Assembly: GCF_035083965.1 (NCBI RefSeq)
Contig: NC_089735.1
Span: forward strand, 13,142,501 to 13,206,500
Direction of reading: 5' to 3'
Length of the DNA: 64,000 nucleotides
Source: Branchiostoma lanceolatum
Taxonomy: Eukaryota; Chordata; Leptocardii; Amphioxiformes; Branchiostomatidae
Both the position numbers and the translations under genes were made by a program. Numbering within the stretch: the first letter of the stretch is position 1; each line of letters starts with the position of its first letter. The notes under the pieces were generated by a model, which was not told where the DNA came from, ran no database searches, and saw nothing but the letters and a program-made list of their open reading frames with translations. This document shows positions 1-11,820 of the stretch, in pieces.

Positions 1-275
1 TTAACAGTCAATATTTAGCATATGATTACCTGTAAAGAACAGCAATTTGACACATTACTGCACACATGTCAAGACTTCCAACCACTTGTATAGATACATG
101 TTCTTGTTCTTGTTGTTGTACTGGACAACTCGCCTTTAGTTGAGGAAACACGTCCAGTGGTAGTAGTGCACTTATTGGTGTTTCCTCTGATGGTCTGCGA
201 CCTCCCCTCTCAACTTTTCCACCTCTAGGTCCTGTGTTACTGAGTATGGCAATGAGTTCTAATCTCTGGCAGTTC

Positions 276-493
276 GTGGAAAATAGGAGAATCTGTAGCA
301 GTCCTTGTCGAAGGGGATTGGTTTAAACGAGTTTGGATGGTTGTGGCAAGATTGGTGAGGGTTTAGCTGCAAGTATGTATCCATGTGGAAAATAGGAGAA
401 TCTGTAGCAGTCCTTGTCGAAGGGGATTGGTTTGAACGAGTTTGGATGGTTGTGGCGAGATTGGTGAGGGTTTAGCTGCAAGTATGTATCCAC
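276..493. repeat. Two-copy tandem duplication, 109-bp unit
   Basis: The stretch beginning GTGGAAAATAGGAGAATCTG at 276 recurs at 385 and both copies end in AAGTATGTATCCA, so the unit is 109 bp and differs at only a few positions. Nothing else is recognisable in bases 1-661. Confidence 0.9.
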
Positions 494-661
494 ATCTTGC
501 TTTTTGTAGTATTGTATTTTGAGTCTGTTTGTTGACCTTTTGTTCTGTAGAGCTTGTAAAAGGTAGATTTGCAGAACTTATTAAAAACTTTATAGAGCCT
601 ACAAGCAGGCAAATGCAGTACTCTGAATCACCATGTAGGCAGATTCCTATACTCTGATGAA

Positions 662-3600
662 AGCACTATTTGTACAGATTGTGTTGTGCACCAATGTCCT
701 GTTTGTTTGTATGGATGGTGTGTTCAGCACCAGGGACAGGCATGTGTACAGACTGTGTTGTGCACCAGTGTCCTGTATGTTTGTGTGGATGGTGTGTTCA
801 GCACTACTGACATGTTTGTACAGATTTTGCTGTGCACCAGTGCTCTGTATGTTTGTATGTTTGGACAGTGTGTTCAGCACCATGGACAGGTATGTTAACT
901 GACTGTGTTGTGCACCAGTGTCTTATATTTTCGAGTAGATGGTGTGTTCAGCACCATGGACAGGTATGTTTACAGACTGTGTTGTGTATCAGTGTCTTAT
1001 ATTTTCTTGTAGATGGTTTGTTCAGCACCATGGACAGGTATGTTAACTGACTGTGTTGTGCACCAGTGTCTTATATTTTCGAGTAGATGGTGTGTTCAGC
1101 ACCATGGACAGGTATGTTTACAGACTGCGTTGTGTATCAGTGTCTTATATTTTCTTGTAGATGGTTTGGTCAGCACCATGGACAGGTATGTTAACTGACT
1201 GTGTTGTGCACCAGTGTCTTATATTTTCGAGTAGATGGTGTGTTCAGCACCATGGACAGGTATGTTTACAGACTGCGTTGTGTATCAGTGTCTTATATTT
1301 TCTTGTAGATGGTTTGTTCAGCACCATGGACAGGTATGTTAACTGACTGTGTTGTGCACCAGTGTCTTATATTTTCGAGTAGATGGTGTGTTCAGCACCA
1401 TGGATAGGTATGTTTACAGACTGCGTTGTGTATCAGTGTCTTATATTTTCATGTAGATGGTTTGTTCAGCACCATGGACACGTGTGTTTACTGACTGCGT
1501 TGTGTATCAGTGTCCTACATTTTCGTGTAGATGGTTTGTTCAGCACCATGGGCAGGTGTGTTTATAGACTGTGTTGTGTACCAGTGTCCTATATTTTCGA
1601 GTAGATGGTTTGTTTAGCACCATGGACAGGTATATTTACATACTGTGTTGTGTATCAGTGTCCTATATTTTCGTGTAGATGGTTTGTTCAGCACCATGGA
1701 CAGGTGTGTTTACTGACTGCGTTGTGTACCAGTGTCCTATATTTCCATGTAGATGGTTTGTTCAGTACCATGGACAGGTGTGTTTACTGACTGCGTTGTG
1801 TATCAGTGTCCTGTATGTTTGTGTGGATCGTTTGTTCAGCACCATGGACAGGTGTGTTTACTGACTGCGTTGTGTATCAGTGTCTTATATTTTCATGTAG
1901 ATGGTTTGTTCAGCACCATGGACAGGTATGTTTACAGACTGCGTTGTGTACCAGTGTCCTATATTTTCGTGTAGATGGTTTGTTCAGCACCATGGACAGG
2001 TGTGTTTACAGACTGCGTTGTGTATCAGTGTCCTATATTTTCGTGGAGATGGTTTGTTCAGCACCATGGACAGGTGTGTTTACAGACTGTGTTGTGTACC
2101 AGTGTCCTATATTTTCGAGTAGATGGTTTGTTAAGCACCATGGACAGGTATATTTACATACTGTGTTGTGTACCAGTGTCCTATATTTTCTTGTAGATGG
2201 TTTGTTCAGCACCATGGACAGGTATGTTTTCAGACTGCGTTGTGTATCAGTGTCCTATATTTTCATGTAGATGGTTTGTTCAGCACCATGGACAGGTGTG
2301 TTTACAGACTGCATTGTGTACCAGTGTCCTATATTTTCGTGTAGATGGTTTGTTCAGCACCATGGACAGGTATGATTTCAGACTGCGTTGTGTATCAGTG
2401 TCTTATATTTTCATGTAGATGGTTTGTTCAGCACCATGGACAGGTATGTTTACAGACTGCGTTGTGTATCAGTGTCCTATATTTTTGTGTAGATGGTTTA
2501 TTCAGCACCATGGACAGGTATGTTTACAGTCTGCGTTGTGTACCAGTGTCCTATATTTTCGTGTAGATGATTTGTTCAGCACCATGGACAGCTATGTTTA
2601 CTGACTGCGTTGTGTATCAGTGTCCTATATTTTCGTGTAGATGGTTTGTTCAGCACCATGGACAGGTGTGTTTACAGACTGCGTTGTGAACCAGTGTCCT
2701 ATATTTTCGAGTAGATGGTTTGTTAAGCACCATGGACAGGTATATTTACATACTGTGTTGTGTACCAGTGTCCTATATTTTCGTGTAGATGGTTTGTTCA
2801 GCACCATGGACAGGTATGTTTACAGTCTGCGTTGTGTACCAGTGTCCTATATTTTCGTGTAGATGATTTGTTCAGCACCATGGACAGGTATGTTTACAGT
2901 CTGCGTTGTGTACCAGTGTCCTATATTTTCGTGTAGATGATTTGTTCAGCACCATGGACAGGTATGTTTACTGACTGCGTTGTGTATCAGTGTCCTATAT
3001 TTTCGTGTAGATGGTTTGTTCAGCACCATGGATAGGTGTGTTTACAGACTGCGTTGTGTACCAGTGTCCTATATTTTCGAGTAGATGGTTTGTTTAGCAC
3101 CATGGACAGGTATATTTACATACTGTGTTGTGTACAAGTGTCCTATATTTTCGTGTAGATGGTTTGTTCAGCACCATGGACAGGTGTGTTTACAGACTGC
3201 GTTGTGTATCAGTGTCCTATATTTTCGTGTAGATGATTTGTTCAGCACCATGGACAGGTGTGTTTACAGTCTGCGTTGTGTACCAGTGTCCTATATTTTG
3301 TGTAGATGGTTTGTTTAGCACCATGGACAGGTATGTTTACAGACTGCGTTGTGTATCAGTGTCTTATATTTTCGTGTAGATCGTTTGTTCAGCACCATGG
3401 ACAGGTGTGTTTACAGACTGCGTTGTGTACCAGTGTCCTATATTTTCATGTAGATGGTTTGTTCAGCACCATGGACACGTGTGTTTACTGACTGCGTTGT
3501 GAACCAGTGTCCTACATTTTCGAGTAGATGGTTTGTTTAGCACCATGGACAGGTATATTTACATACTGTGTTGTGTACCAGTGTCCTATATTTTTGTGTA

Positions 3601-4725
3601 GATGGTTTGTTCAGCACCATGGACAGGTGTGTTTACAGACTGCGTTGTGTACCAGTGTCCTATATTTTCATGTAGATGGTTTGTTCAGCACCATGGACAG
3701 GTATGTTTACAGACTGCGTTGTGTACCAGTGTCCTATATTTTGTGTAGATGGTTTGTTCAGCACCATGGACAGGTGTATGTACAGACTGTTTTGTGCACC
3801 AGTGTCCTGCAGGCTTGTGCAGTTGGTGTGTTCAGCACCATAGATAAGTATGTGTACTGATTATGTTATGCACCAGTGCCCTATAAATTTGTGTAGAAGG
3901 TTTGTTCAACACCATGGACAGGTATGTATGTATGTGTATAGATTGTGTTGTACATCATTGTCCTGTATGTTAGAGTGGATGATGTGTTCAGTACTATGGA
4001 TGTGTGTGTACAGATTTTGTTCTAAACCAGTGCCTATATATTTGTGTAGAAGGTGTGTTCAGCACCATGGTCAGGTATGTGTATAGATTGTGTTGTGCAT
4101 CATTGTCTTGTATGTTCGAGTGGATGATGTGTTCAGTACTATGGACGTGTGTGTACAGATTTTGTTCTACACCAGTGCCCTATAAATTTGTGTAGAAGGT
4201 GTGTTCAGCACCATGGTCAGGTATGTATGTATGTGTATAGATTGTGTTGTACATCATTGTCTTGTATGTTCGAGTGGATGGTGTGTTCAGTACTATGGAC
4301 GTGTGTGTACAGATTTTGTTCTACACCAGTGTCCTATATATTTGTGAAGGTGTTCAACACCATGGACAGGTATGTGTATAGATTGTGTTGTGCATCATTG
4401 TCCTGTATGTTTGAGTGGATGGTGTGTTCAGTACTATGGACGTGTGTGTACAGATTTTGTTCTACACCAGTGCCCTATAAATTTGTGTAGAAGGTGTGTT
4501 CAGCACCATGGTCAGGTATGTATGTATGTGCATAGATTGTGTTGTGCATCATTGTCTTGTATGTTCGAGTGGATGGTGTGTTCAGTACTATGGACATGTG
4601 TGTGTACAGATTTTGTTCTACACAAGTGTCCTTATATATTTGTGTAGACGCTGTGTTCAGCATTATGGTCAGGTATGTGTACAGATTGCGTTGTGCACCA
4701 GTGTCCCATGTGGTTGTGTAAATTG
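662..4725. repeat. Minisatellite, about 54 units of 74 bp
   Basis: Almost the whole interval is a head-to-tail array of a 74-bp unit that starts ATGGTTTGTTCAGCACCATG, continues GACAGGTATGTTTACAGACT and ends in TATTTTCGTGTAG. Unit starts fall at 1383, 1605, 1679, 1753, 1901, 1975, all multiples of 74 apart. The first units (662-900) and the last third (about 3780-4725) are more diverged. From about 900 to 1400 and about 3900 to 4650 two unit types alternate, giving a 148-bp higher-order period. The array is transcriptionally uncharacterised here; long reading frames in it follow from the repeat structure and are not annotated as genes. Confidence 0.97.
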
Positions 4726-5127
4726 ACAAGTTTGTTACAATATCCGTGACATTTTTGCTGATTGAATAGGGATTTCAACATTAATTTTAGAACTTGAGTT
4801 CCTTGTCTGTATCACTAATAATCATATTATTGTGATATTTCTTTGTACCAAATGACTTCAAGTGAATCATGTGCAGGCCTGTCTCCAGCTTTAAATTTTT
4901 TTTCGTCCCACTCATTGTTTGGCAGCTCATGTTTTTGATTTTTAATGTTGAATATGTCATTTTAAGCTTACAAAAATACATTTTGATCAGTTTTAGGTCA
5001 TGTAATTAATATTATTTGGACAAACAGGGTTGAATTTTTTTCCGTCCCAAGAAGTAAATTTCCGTCCTGGGACAGAAAGACGGGTCCTGGAGACAGCCCT
5101 GATCATGTACCCCAGACAGGCTTAGAA
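4726..5127. other. Unassigned non-coding interval
   Basis: AT-rich sequence between the minisatellite and a MITE. It contains TTTTTTTCGTCCCA and TTTTTTTCCGTCCCAAGAAG in direct orientation near 4898 and 5034, which suggests old repeat debris. No gene was recognised. Confidence 0.5.
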
Positions 5128-5129
5128 TA

Positions 5130-5684
5130 CACTACCAAAAATCATTTTTTTTGTCTTTCTTGTTTTTCCTTCTACAAAGAAAATGTCTCTGTCTGTAAGT
5201 GTCAGCCAGAATGTTATTCTGTATACAAGAATCCCTGTATCAAGCACAAACAAGAATCCCTGCTATAAGCACAAACAAGAATTGCATCTAAGAATTTTTT
5301 TCTTAAGTTAACTTAAACTGAGAAAGTTCAAGAAAATATTCTAGCAGAATCAAATTTTCTAGAAAAAATAACTTATGGGAAGAATCTGTAAGAATGAAAA
5401 TTTGAGGAAATAAAATACAAATCCTATATTAAGCCAGAGAAAGCAATTTTTTCTTATTTTTCTAGAAAATTCTTATTGGAAAACAGCATGCTAGAAATAC
5501 TTTCTTGAACTTTCTTGATATAAGTTAACTTAAGAAAAAAATTATTTGTGTAAGAATTGACATAGACCAGACTTCCCAGAAGGTTTCTTGAATTTTCTAG
5601 TTTTTCCTTTGTATAAGAAAATATTTCTCAACATAAGAAAACAACAAAAATAAGAAAGAATAAGAAAAAAGATTTTTGGTAGTG
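5130..5684. mobile_element. Palindromic MITE with TA target duplication (Tc1/mariner-like)
   Basis: The terminal inverted repeats are CACTACCAAAAATC (from 5130) and GATTTTTGGTAGTG (to 5684), directly flanked by TA on both sides (5128-5129, 5685-5686). The inverted symmetry continues inwards: the segment around TTTCTTAAGTTAACTTAA at about 5298 is mirrored at about 5520-5540, so the 555-bp element could fold into a long imperfect hairpin. There is no transposase frame. A TA duplication is typical of the Tc1/mariner superfamily; the assignment is inferred. Confidence 0.85.
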
Positions 5685-5845
5685 TAAGCTTAAAACATTG
5701 TTAAAGACATGCAAATAGGTTGATTTTGTTGGAGGAATAAAATTGGGTTATTATCACTGTTGTTTGCTGTCAGACATCTCAGAAGAAGAACGTAACTCAT
5801 TATACTAAAGTGTCAGTCTTTTGTCACGTCACAGGTTCTCTTTTT

Positions 5846-7366
5846 CTAGGGAATATATTCATATGTGTGGTCAGCTACAGCTGTATCCTTCTCATTGGCA
5901 TAAATCTGTGAAGTGCTCTCAACACTCAATCTGTCATCTGTATTTTCTGGTGTGATGGCTGAAGCAGGTATGTTTGGCAGTGTCCTTGTGGCAAGACAGG
6001 CTTCTCTCATCACTTCATTCTCTGTTGATGGAGATTTGAAACCTGTCTGTGTTGATATGGTGGCTGAGTTTTCTCTGTCGGTTCCTCCTTTTCTTCCTTG
6101 TTGGGTAGGTTGTGCCAGCCCAACATTAAGTGTTGCTCCTTGCTGAATTATCTGATTGATACCAAGATGTTGAGATGCTTGGATTGTTTGATAAGGAACA
6201 CATTCTTGCATTGCAGAAGGCGGTTCATAAGTGGTGCTGGTGCTGACGTAGTTGTAAACAGGATTTTGGAATGGCACAATGATCTGACTCGCAGCAGGCC
6301 TGTTATTTAGATTATGAACATCATTGTTCTGCAACTGATGGTCTTTCATGAACTTTAAGATCAGACAAGTGATGAAGGAAAAGCCAAGAAGACAGACTAA
6401 TGCAATAATGAGAATGTGTATGACTGTGATCATTGGTTCCTTCCTCTTTCCCATCAAATCATTGACTGATGTACCAGTTATCACTGTTGTGTTGTCAGTT
6501 TTCATGCCAACATGTTCAAAATCTGCATGATCACTTTCGAATGCAGTATTGTCTTGGTAAAAACTGTACTCAGGCTGCTTAGTTGTAGCTGCATTGAATG
6601 AACTGTGCTGGATGCCATACAGTTTAGTACTTTTGTCTTCAAGCTCACTTATTGATATTGGAGTTGTTGAAGAAAGTATTGGTGATGCACAGGAAATATC
6701 CACATCTGCGAGTGGCAGTGTCCGAAGCTCATATGGTGAAGTACATTGGAGATTATTTAGATCAAAATGGCGGGTAAGAAAGACAGCGTCACACTGTTGA
6801 CGCTTCAGACATACAAATAGTCCTGGGCTGCAGACCTGCAAGCATTTCAACTTTGTGATCAGCCACTGCAATTTGCAGTCACAGCAGAAAGGGTTATTCT
6901 TGATAAGAATTCCTGCTTTGAGGTGCGGAAGGCCCAGGTCACTTTTGGCAATGGATGCAATCTTATTACTGGACAAATCAATCAATTCTAGTTTTGTTAG
7001 GTTTTCTACACAGGTTCTTAATACAAGATTTGTTATCCTATTTTGCTGTAAGTGGATAAATCTTAAGCCTGGCAAGTTACAGAGTGATGTCCATGGGAAG
7101 GTTTCAATAAGGTTCCTACTAAGGGACAGAGAGTACAGATTTCTTAGAAGAGGAAAATGACTGACATTGCGAATGTTGTTGTTGTGTAGATTCAAACGAT
7201 AAGTATTGGATGGTATGTCATCCGGAAAGGTTATCAATCCATGAGATCCACAGTCAAATATTATACGCTGTCCGGGTGAATAGATGCAATCTTTCATCAA
7301 GGTGTCACTTGCAGCTCTACTATAGATAAGAATGAAAAGTGCAAACGGGTAGCTAAAAACTCTCAT
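5846..7366 (-). CDS. Leucine-rich-repeat type I membrane protein, 506 aa (LRR paralogue 1)
   Basis: Single-exon gene. The frame is open upstream to 7510, but I choose the ATG at 7366 because it begins a classical signal peptide (MRVFSYPFALFILIYSRAAS). From that start: a Cys-containing N-terminal cap, about four LRRs (residues about 40-150, with LxxLxLxxN-type strands such as LYSLSLSRNLIETFP), an LRR C-terminal cap (NPFCCDCKLQWL with spaced Cys), a Ser/Thr-rich stalk with N-glycosylation sequons, one membrane helix (about 313-338) and a cytoplasmic tail of about 165 residues. The tail carries FQNPVY, YNYV, YEPP and a terminal DHTYEYIP, possible phosphotyrosine or PTB/SH2 docking sites. Known role of the family: ligand binding at the cell surface; the ligand is unknown. 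A same-strand paralogue lies 4.5 kb away. No orthologue was recognised. Confidence 0.9.
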   Translation of the reverse strand: MRVFSYPFALFILIYSRAASDTLMKDCIYSPGQRIIFDCGSHGLITFPDDIPSNTYRLNLHNNNIRNVSHFPLLRNLYSLSLSRNLIETFPWTSLCNLPGLRFIHLQQNRITNLVLRTCVENLTKLELIDLSSNKIASIAKSDLGLPHLKAGILIKNNPFCCDCKLQWLITKLKCLQVCSPGLFVCLKRQQCDAVFLTRHFDLNNLQCTSPYELRTLPLADVDISCASPILSSTTPISISELEDKSTKLYGIQHSSFNAATTKQPEYSFYQDNTAFESDHADFEHVGMKTDNTTVITGTSVNDLMGKRKEPMITVIHILIIALVCLLGFSFITCLILKFMKDHQLQNNDVHNLNNRPAASQIIVPFQNPVYNYVSTSTTYEPPSAMQECVPYQTIQASQHLGINQIIQQGATLNVGLAQPTQQGRKGGTDRENSATISTQTGFKSPSTENEVMREACLATRTLPNIPASAITPENTDDRLSVESTSQIYANEKDTAVADHTYEYIP

Positions 7367-7510
7367 CTCTCTTTTTGTCTTAACATCTTTGTCAAATGTT
7401 GATGGCAAAATGAATCTAGAGTTTCTGCATGAATTCTTTGAATGCTGATCACTGAAAGAATCGGCTGATTTTCTAGTTTTACTGATTTTCGTAAACTCCC
7501 ACCCACTCAC

Positions 7511-7838
7511 TCACTATTCATTTTAACTCCTGTTTTTCTCATTATGCAAGAGATAGACGTGCTTGTATTTTCAAATGTCCAACTATTTTGGAAAACGAAC
7601 CCTCAAAGTGACTTACATGTAGCTTTGCACTGGAGGTGGCCTCCCTCAGAATCTGTAAAATCTCTTGTGTGTTGAACGAGGAATGCCTTTGCATTGAAAA
7701 TGAAACATATTCTTCCACACCTTTTGTATGTCACTGCTCATTGTTTATTCATATCATTGGGAGACAAATCATGTCTTGAAGAGTGTTGTCTTCTTTTTTT
7801 AGCACATCTGAAACTACTGAAGACACTTGCCCTGGTAT
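7511..7838. other. Unassigned interval upstream of LRR paralogue 1
   Basis: This should contain the promoter and 5' UTR of the minus-strand LRR gene. No clear TATA box was identified by eye and no other gene was seen. Confidence 0.4.
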
Positions 7839-8024
7839 TACTGTAAATGCGTTTGAGTTCGCGTGGTTTTTATTTTGCGCTAAGGCGAAAATAGGGTGTT
7901 CGCTGTGGTTTTACGTTAGCAGCATTGCGATAGTCACATACTGCTACAGTATTGTACAAAATGTTTGTGGTGAAACGGTCACCGCGAACATAAAACCACC
8001 GCGAAAATTTCTGCATTTACAGTA
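7839..8024. mobile_element. Short MITE, TACTGTAAATGC family, copy 1
   Basis: The ends are TACTGTAAATGC and GCATTTACAGTA, with inner inverted similarity between AGTTCGCGTGGTTTTTATTT and ATAAAACCACCGCGAA. The outermost TA is probably the target duplication. Related copies lie at 16634-16848 and 34965-35175, which establishes a dispersed family. Confidence 0.9.
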
Positions 8025-8182
8025 TTCTGAGTGACGTTACAATAGCCTGATACATCAATGTGTATTCTTAGTTTGCTAACGGTGTTACATGCAAGAATGC
8101 CCATCCATTTGGCTTCCCTTCACCTTTCAAGACTTCAGTCTTGGTACTGTATAGTGTTTTACATACAAAGGCTATTCTTATA

Positions 8183-8717
8183 CATGCCCGTAGCCAGGGG
8201 GGGTTCGGAAGAAGGTCCACTTTCACAGGCTTGAAGGTCCACTTTTTAATATCCAAGATTTTTTCAAGGCAGACTTGTTTGTATCACCAGCAACGCCACA
8301 GAGGCTAGAATCCTAGAAAAAAAATTTGTCTCTGATTTTTCCTCTGAAATTCTCTCAAAAACACACTGGAAATGCACTTTCAGAAGGTTCAATTCTTAGA
8401 CTATGAAACGCTTGAGGGTCCATTTTTTAAAGTCCAAGGTTTTTTTTTCAAGGTGGACTTATTTGTATCACCAGCGGAGCTGAAATCCTAGAAAAACTGC
8501 TAACTTTGTCTCTCTCTTTCTTTAAAATCCTCTCAAAAACACAGGAAATGCAATATCAGAAGGTTCAATTTTTAAGATTTTCCATGCAGGAGGGCATACC
8601 CCTAGACCCCCCTAGGAAGCTTGTGCTCGTGCGGTGCTCGTCTCGCGCCTACGCCGCTCGCTGGTCCCTCAAACATTAAAAAGAACTCCCCCATTAAAAA
8701 TCCTGGCTACGGGCATG
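8183..8717. mobile_element. Non-autonomous DNA element with CATGCCCGTAGCCAGG termini
   Basis: The terminal inverted repeats CATGCCCGTAGCCAGG (8183) and CCTGGCTACGGGCATG (to 8717) are perfect over 16 bp. TTATA (extendable to TTATACAT) occurs immediately outside both ends and is the likely target duplication. The interior holds a direct repeat of about 230 bp, with AGGTCCAC/AAGGTTTTTT-type segments near 8220 and 8410, both followed by TTTGTATCACCAGC. No coding frame was found. The superfamily is uncertain. Confidence 0.8.
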
Positions 8718-9789
8718 TTATACATCATGAATTGATTTTAGACAAACCTGTGATGTCCACAGATCTCCTGAATAAAAATGTACTTTCTCAGTAGAGTTGT
8801 ATAATACATTTATCATGTCATATAATGGTTGAATCTACAAAATCATATGAGTTGGATATACATGTAAATGTGATGGACAGTCATTTAGCTCAATATAAAT
8901 AGATTTATGCATACATGTAGCTTTAATGATGATGACTGGTTAAAGTTTATAAACTCTTCCTAGTAAAAAGTTCTTAACAGATTTCTCAGATTTTTTTTCT
9001 TGGGGCAAGAACAAAGAAAACAGGCAAAAAAAGAGATGGGCTCAGCTTACACTCTTACATCTAAATATTTTCTGCATAAAATGATAATTATTATAAGAGA
9101 TTTCAGCAGAAATTAAAATCCAAATGCAATCATTTCTTAGATGAAATCAATATTCAAGTGTGACCAATTCACATACTAAATCTTGATCCCACACATTCAA
9201 TGCAAGAATATGCATTCCGTATTCTTCATAACTCCAGTCCTATACAATCATGTACTTACATGTCTTCACACACAGAGTGTATACAGTCAATCACAACAAT
9301 TATTTTCAAACAAAATGATATTGCTTCGGCCAGAAATTTCCATTTGTTATTTCACTAAATGTCCACATCAGTTAAAGCAACTGGAAATGAGTGCAAGAAT
9401 GCCTGAGATAAAAATCTTTTGCACAATTTTGACAGAAGTGAAGAGAAAGAAAAATAGGGTCAGCCTACACCTATGCTAATGTAATGTAGTCTGCAAACAA
9501 TGAGCGAGACATTGATTGCAAAAGACTGCAGTTGTGCCTCAATATTTGTTTGAAAGAATTAATATTCACATGCAATCAAGTCTGTACCAGATTCAAACAC
9601 ACATTACATGCAACATGCATGGAGTAATGTCGTTGCTTGCTGAAACTTTCTTCATGCTCTCATGTACATACAGTGTAGTTCTATGCAAGTTAAACTTCTA
9701 CACATTTGTGTCTCTACATACAGATACAGATAGATAGTGGGTCTCTACAACTACTCTAACAGTAACTGTTACAGCTGTAATAACAGTCA
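8718..9789. other. Unassigned AT-rich interval
   Basis: No exon with convincing splice sites or protein similarity was recognised. Open frames here (for example near 9183-9479) have no domain or codon signature. The interval may contain intron or intergenic sequence. Confidence 0.4.
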
Positions 9790-10200
9790 TTTTTTTATTT
9801 ATTTATTGGTTCCGCATGTACATGCCAGGGTTGCAGAACTAGCGGGAGGCTATTACTAAGGGCGAACCCATGTGTGTTCATGTGACTGTACATTTTGGAC
9901 CATCGCACACCGGGGCATGCCCCTACTCTTTTTCGAAAGATTTGGTGGGTTCTTTTACGTGCGCGGGGTGTGGCTCACCCTGAACACGGGACCTCCATTT
10001 AACGTCCTATCCCAGGGACGTCCCTGACCCTAGATGAGCTAGGTACTCATTTACACAAGTGAGGAAAGTCGTGTTAAGTGCCTTTCCCAAGGGCACAACG
10101 TCAGGGCGCATGCCCAGACATGTCTGGGGGCAGCCCGGGTTTGAACTCGGGTCCCCTTGTTTGACAGTCGAATGTTCTATCCATTACGCCACACAACGCC
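9790..10200 (-). mobile_element. tRNA-derived SINE (full length, minus orientation)
   Basis: Read on the minus strand it starts with a tRNA-like head: box A-like TGGCGTAATGGATAG and box B-like GAGTTCAAACCCGGG. It continues through a conserved body containing TCGAAAAAGAGTAGGGGCAT and ends in an ATTT-type tail on the plus strand (9790). It is the same family as 18062-18458, 18674-19003, 20570-20959 and 21162-21635. The body resembles the shared core seen in amphioxus tRNA-SINEs. Confidence 0.85.
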
Positions 10201-11319
10201 AATAATATTCAATTTCATTTGCTGATAATAGCCACTGGGACCTACATGTACTGTAACTGTACAATGTTACTGTACTAAATTAATCGTGAACATTGCTGAG
10301 TATGACTTAATAAGTAAATCATCTTAATATACAATTATATAGTATAATGTAGTTTGATTTACACAGCAACAAAAGACAAGTTACTAGTAAGATTGATAAT
10401 TATGAAGAAGTCTTAGAGTATAGTTTATAAGTTAACAAATCTATAATGTCATGGCGTCTATATCTTTTATGTGACATTTTGATGTAAGTATATGTATACT
10501 AGTCTAGTACTCAGCTCTAAGGATATTTTCTTCTGTAGCCTCAGAGGTACATGTATAACCTGGTATACTGTTCACACACAGTATTGTATAAGACAGTCTA
10601 GTATTCCTGTAGATACAATACTTGCCAATGTGGTTTCAATAATATTTTCTGAAGTAGGTATTCTTGGTAGTAGCATCAATATAAAGAGTCTCTGTCCCTT
10701 CACTGTCTGCTGTCAAAGCTTTGACATTTGTTGCTGGCCTTATAAAAAAAAAGTAATTGCTGTTGATCTATGGCTTCTATTGGTCAGTACTTACAATGTA
10801 AAAAATTTTTAACCCTCCAAGTGCCAATACACTAATGCTCAAATGTCAGGTGATTTGCATGTTGCAACAATAAATTTGCAGTATGGTATCCGGTAATAAA
10901 CCAGTTATGACAGAAACAGTTCAAACAGTGACCTCATTTGAAATGGTAGGTCATGTGATTCAGTCATAGTTAATCCACATAGACTTTTTCATTTTAATGC
11001 CAGAATGATAAAAAAATAACCTTGAGCTTTGTCCAGTTCTCAATAACAGTTTCATATTGACAAAGGTATTGTTTGGAGAATTTCACACATACTGGGGTGG
11101 TCTTTGAGCCCAACTTCTACTCTACTCTGATTCCTTTGGAGCACTAAATATACTTTTTCTAATATAAAACAAAGTCTTTGATAAATCTTGAACATCAGAA
11201 AATATACTTTTTGAGTGACAGGACCTAGTGACCATGTGTTGATTCTACATGTTAGACCGTTTTAAACGGCCCTAACATTTGAGCAAAACGGATTGGGCCA
11301 TTTTAAACGGCCTGTGACA
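10201..11319. other. Unassigned non-coding interval
   Basis: AT-rich sequence with no recognised gene. ACCGTTTTAAACGGCCCTAAC and CCATTTTAAACGGCCTG near 11260-11310 form a small local repeat containing the palindrome CCGTTTAAAACGG. Upstream exons of the BCAP-like gene could lie here but none could be supported. Confidence 0.4.
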
Positions 11320-11760
11320 CCTGGGGGGTTCTCCTTCTTCTTCTTCTTTACTGCTTAGCCTCATATCTGAGATTATCAGCAGTTGCGCATGGGTTAGATA
11401 CAACACAAGTGTCCGGAACAAGTAAAACAAAGGGAAAATAAAGGAGAGACGCTAAGGAACATAAACAACTGAATTTGTGTGTGCAAAGGACAGGACAAGT
11501 GAATTTAGTGAGTTAGTAATAAATGTATTTACATAAGGACGTGTAGGGGTGGCTCAATGCAGCAAGGTCTTCCTCAGATCGGTTTTGAACTGGGAGAGGG
11601 ACCCCGCCTCCGCCACACCAGGCTCAAGTTCGTTCCACTCTTTGATGGTGCGAGGGAAGAATGAGAGCCTATAGTAGTTGTTCCTACACGCGATGGCCTG
11701 CAATGTTTGGGATTGGTGCGGCGGGAGCATCGAGCCACCGGGACAATCATGGTTAAAGCC
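11320..11760 (-). mobile_element. 3' end of a non-LTR retrotransposon (LINE)
   Basis: On the minus strand, about 11,700 down to a TGA at 11554-11556 encodes NNYYRLSFFPRTIKEWNEL and then an SLSQFKTDLRKTLLH-type terminus. This is the characteristic C-terminal end of CR1/L2-type LINE ORF2 proteins. The 3' UTR extends to a TTC-rich tract at about 11335-11348. The copy is truncated at its 5' end and is a relic, not an active gene. Confidence 0.8.
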
Positions 11761-11820
11761 TATTATTTATTTTTCACATCACTCGTCTTTCACCTGAGTG
11801 CTGCTTGTGGCTAAACAGTC

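Noticed and set aside
657..4729. Many open frames of 60-154 codons in the minisatellite
   Set aside because: They arise because the 74-bp unit is not a multiple of three and has only one stop-containing frame. They overlap in all frames and shift together; no domain or splice context supports a long protein.
7839..8024. Frame of 83 codons near 7783-8034
   Set aside because: Lies entirely over a MITE with clear inverted ends.
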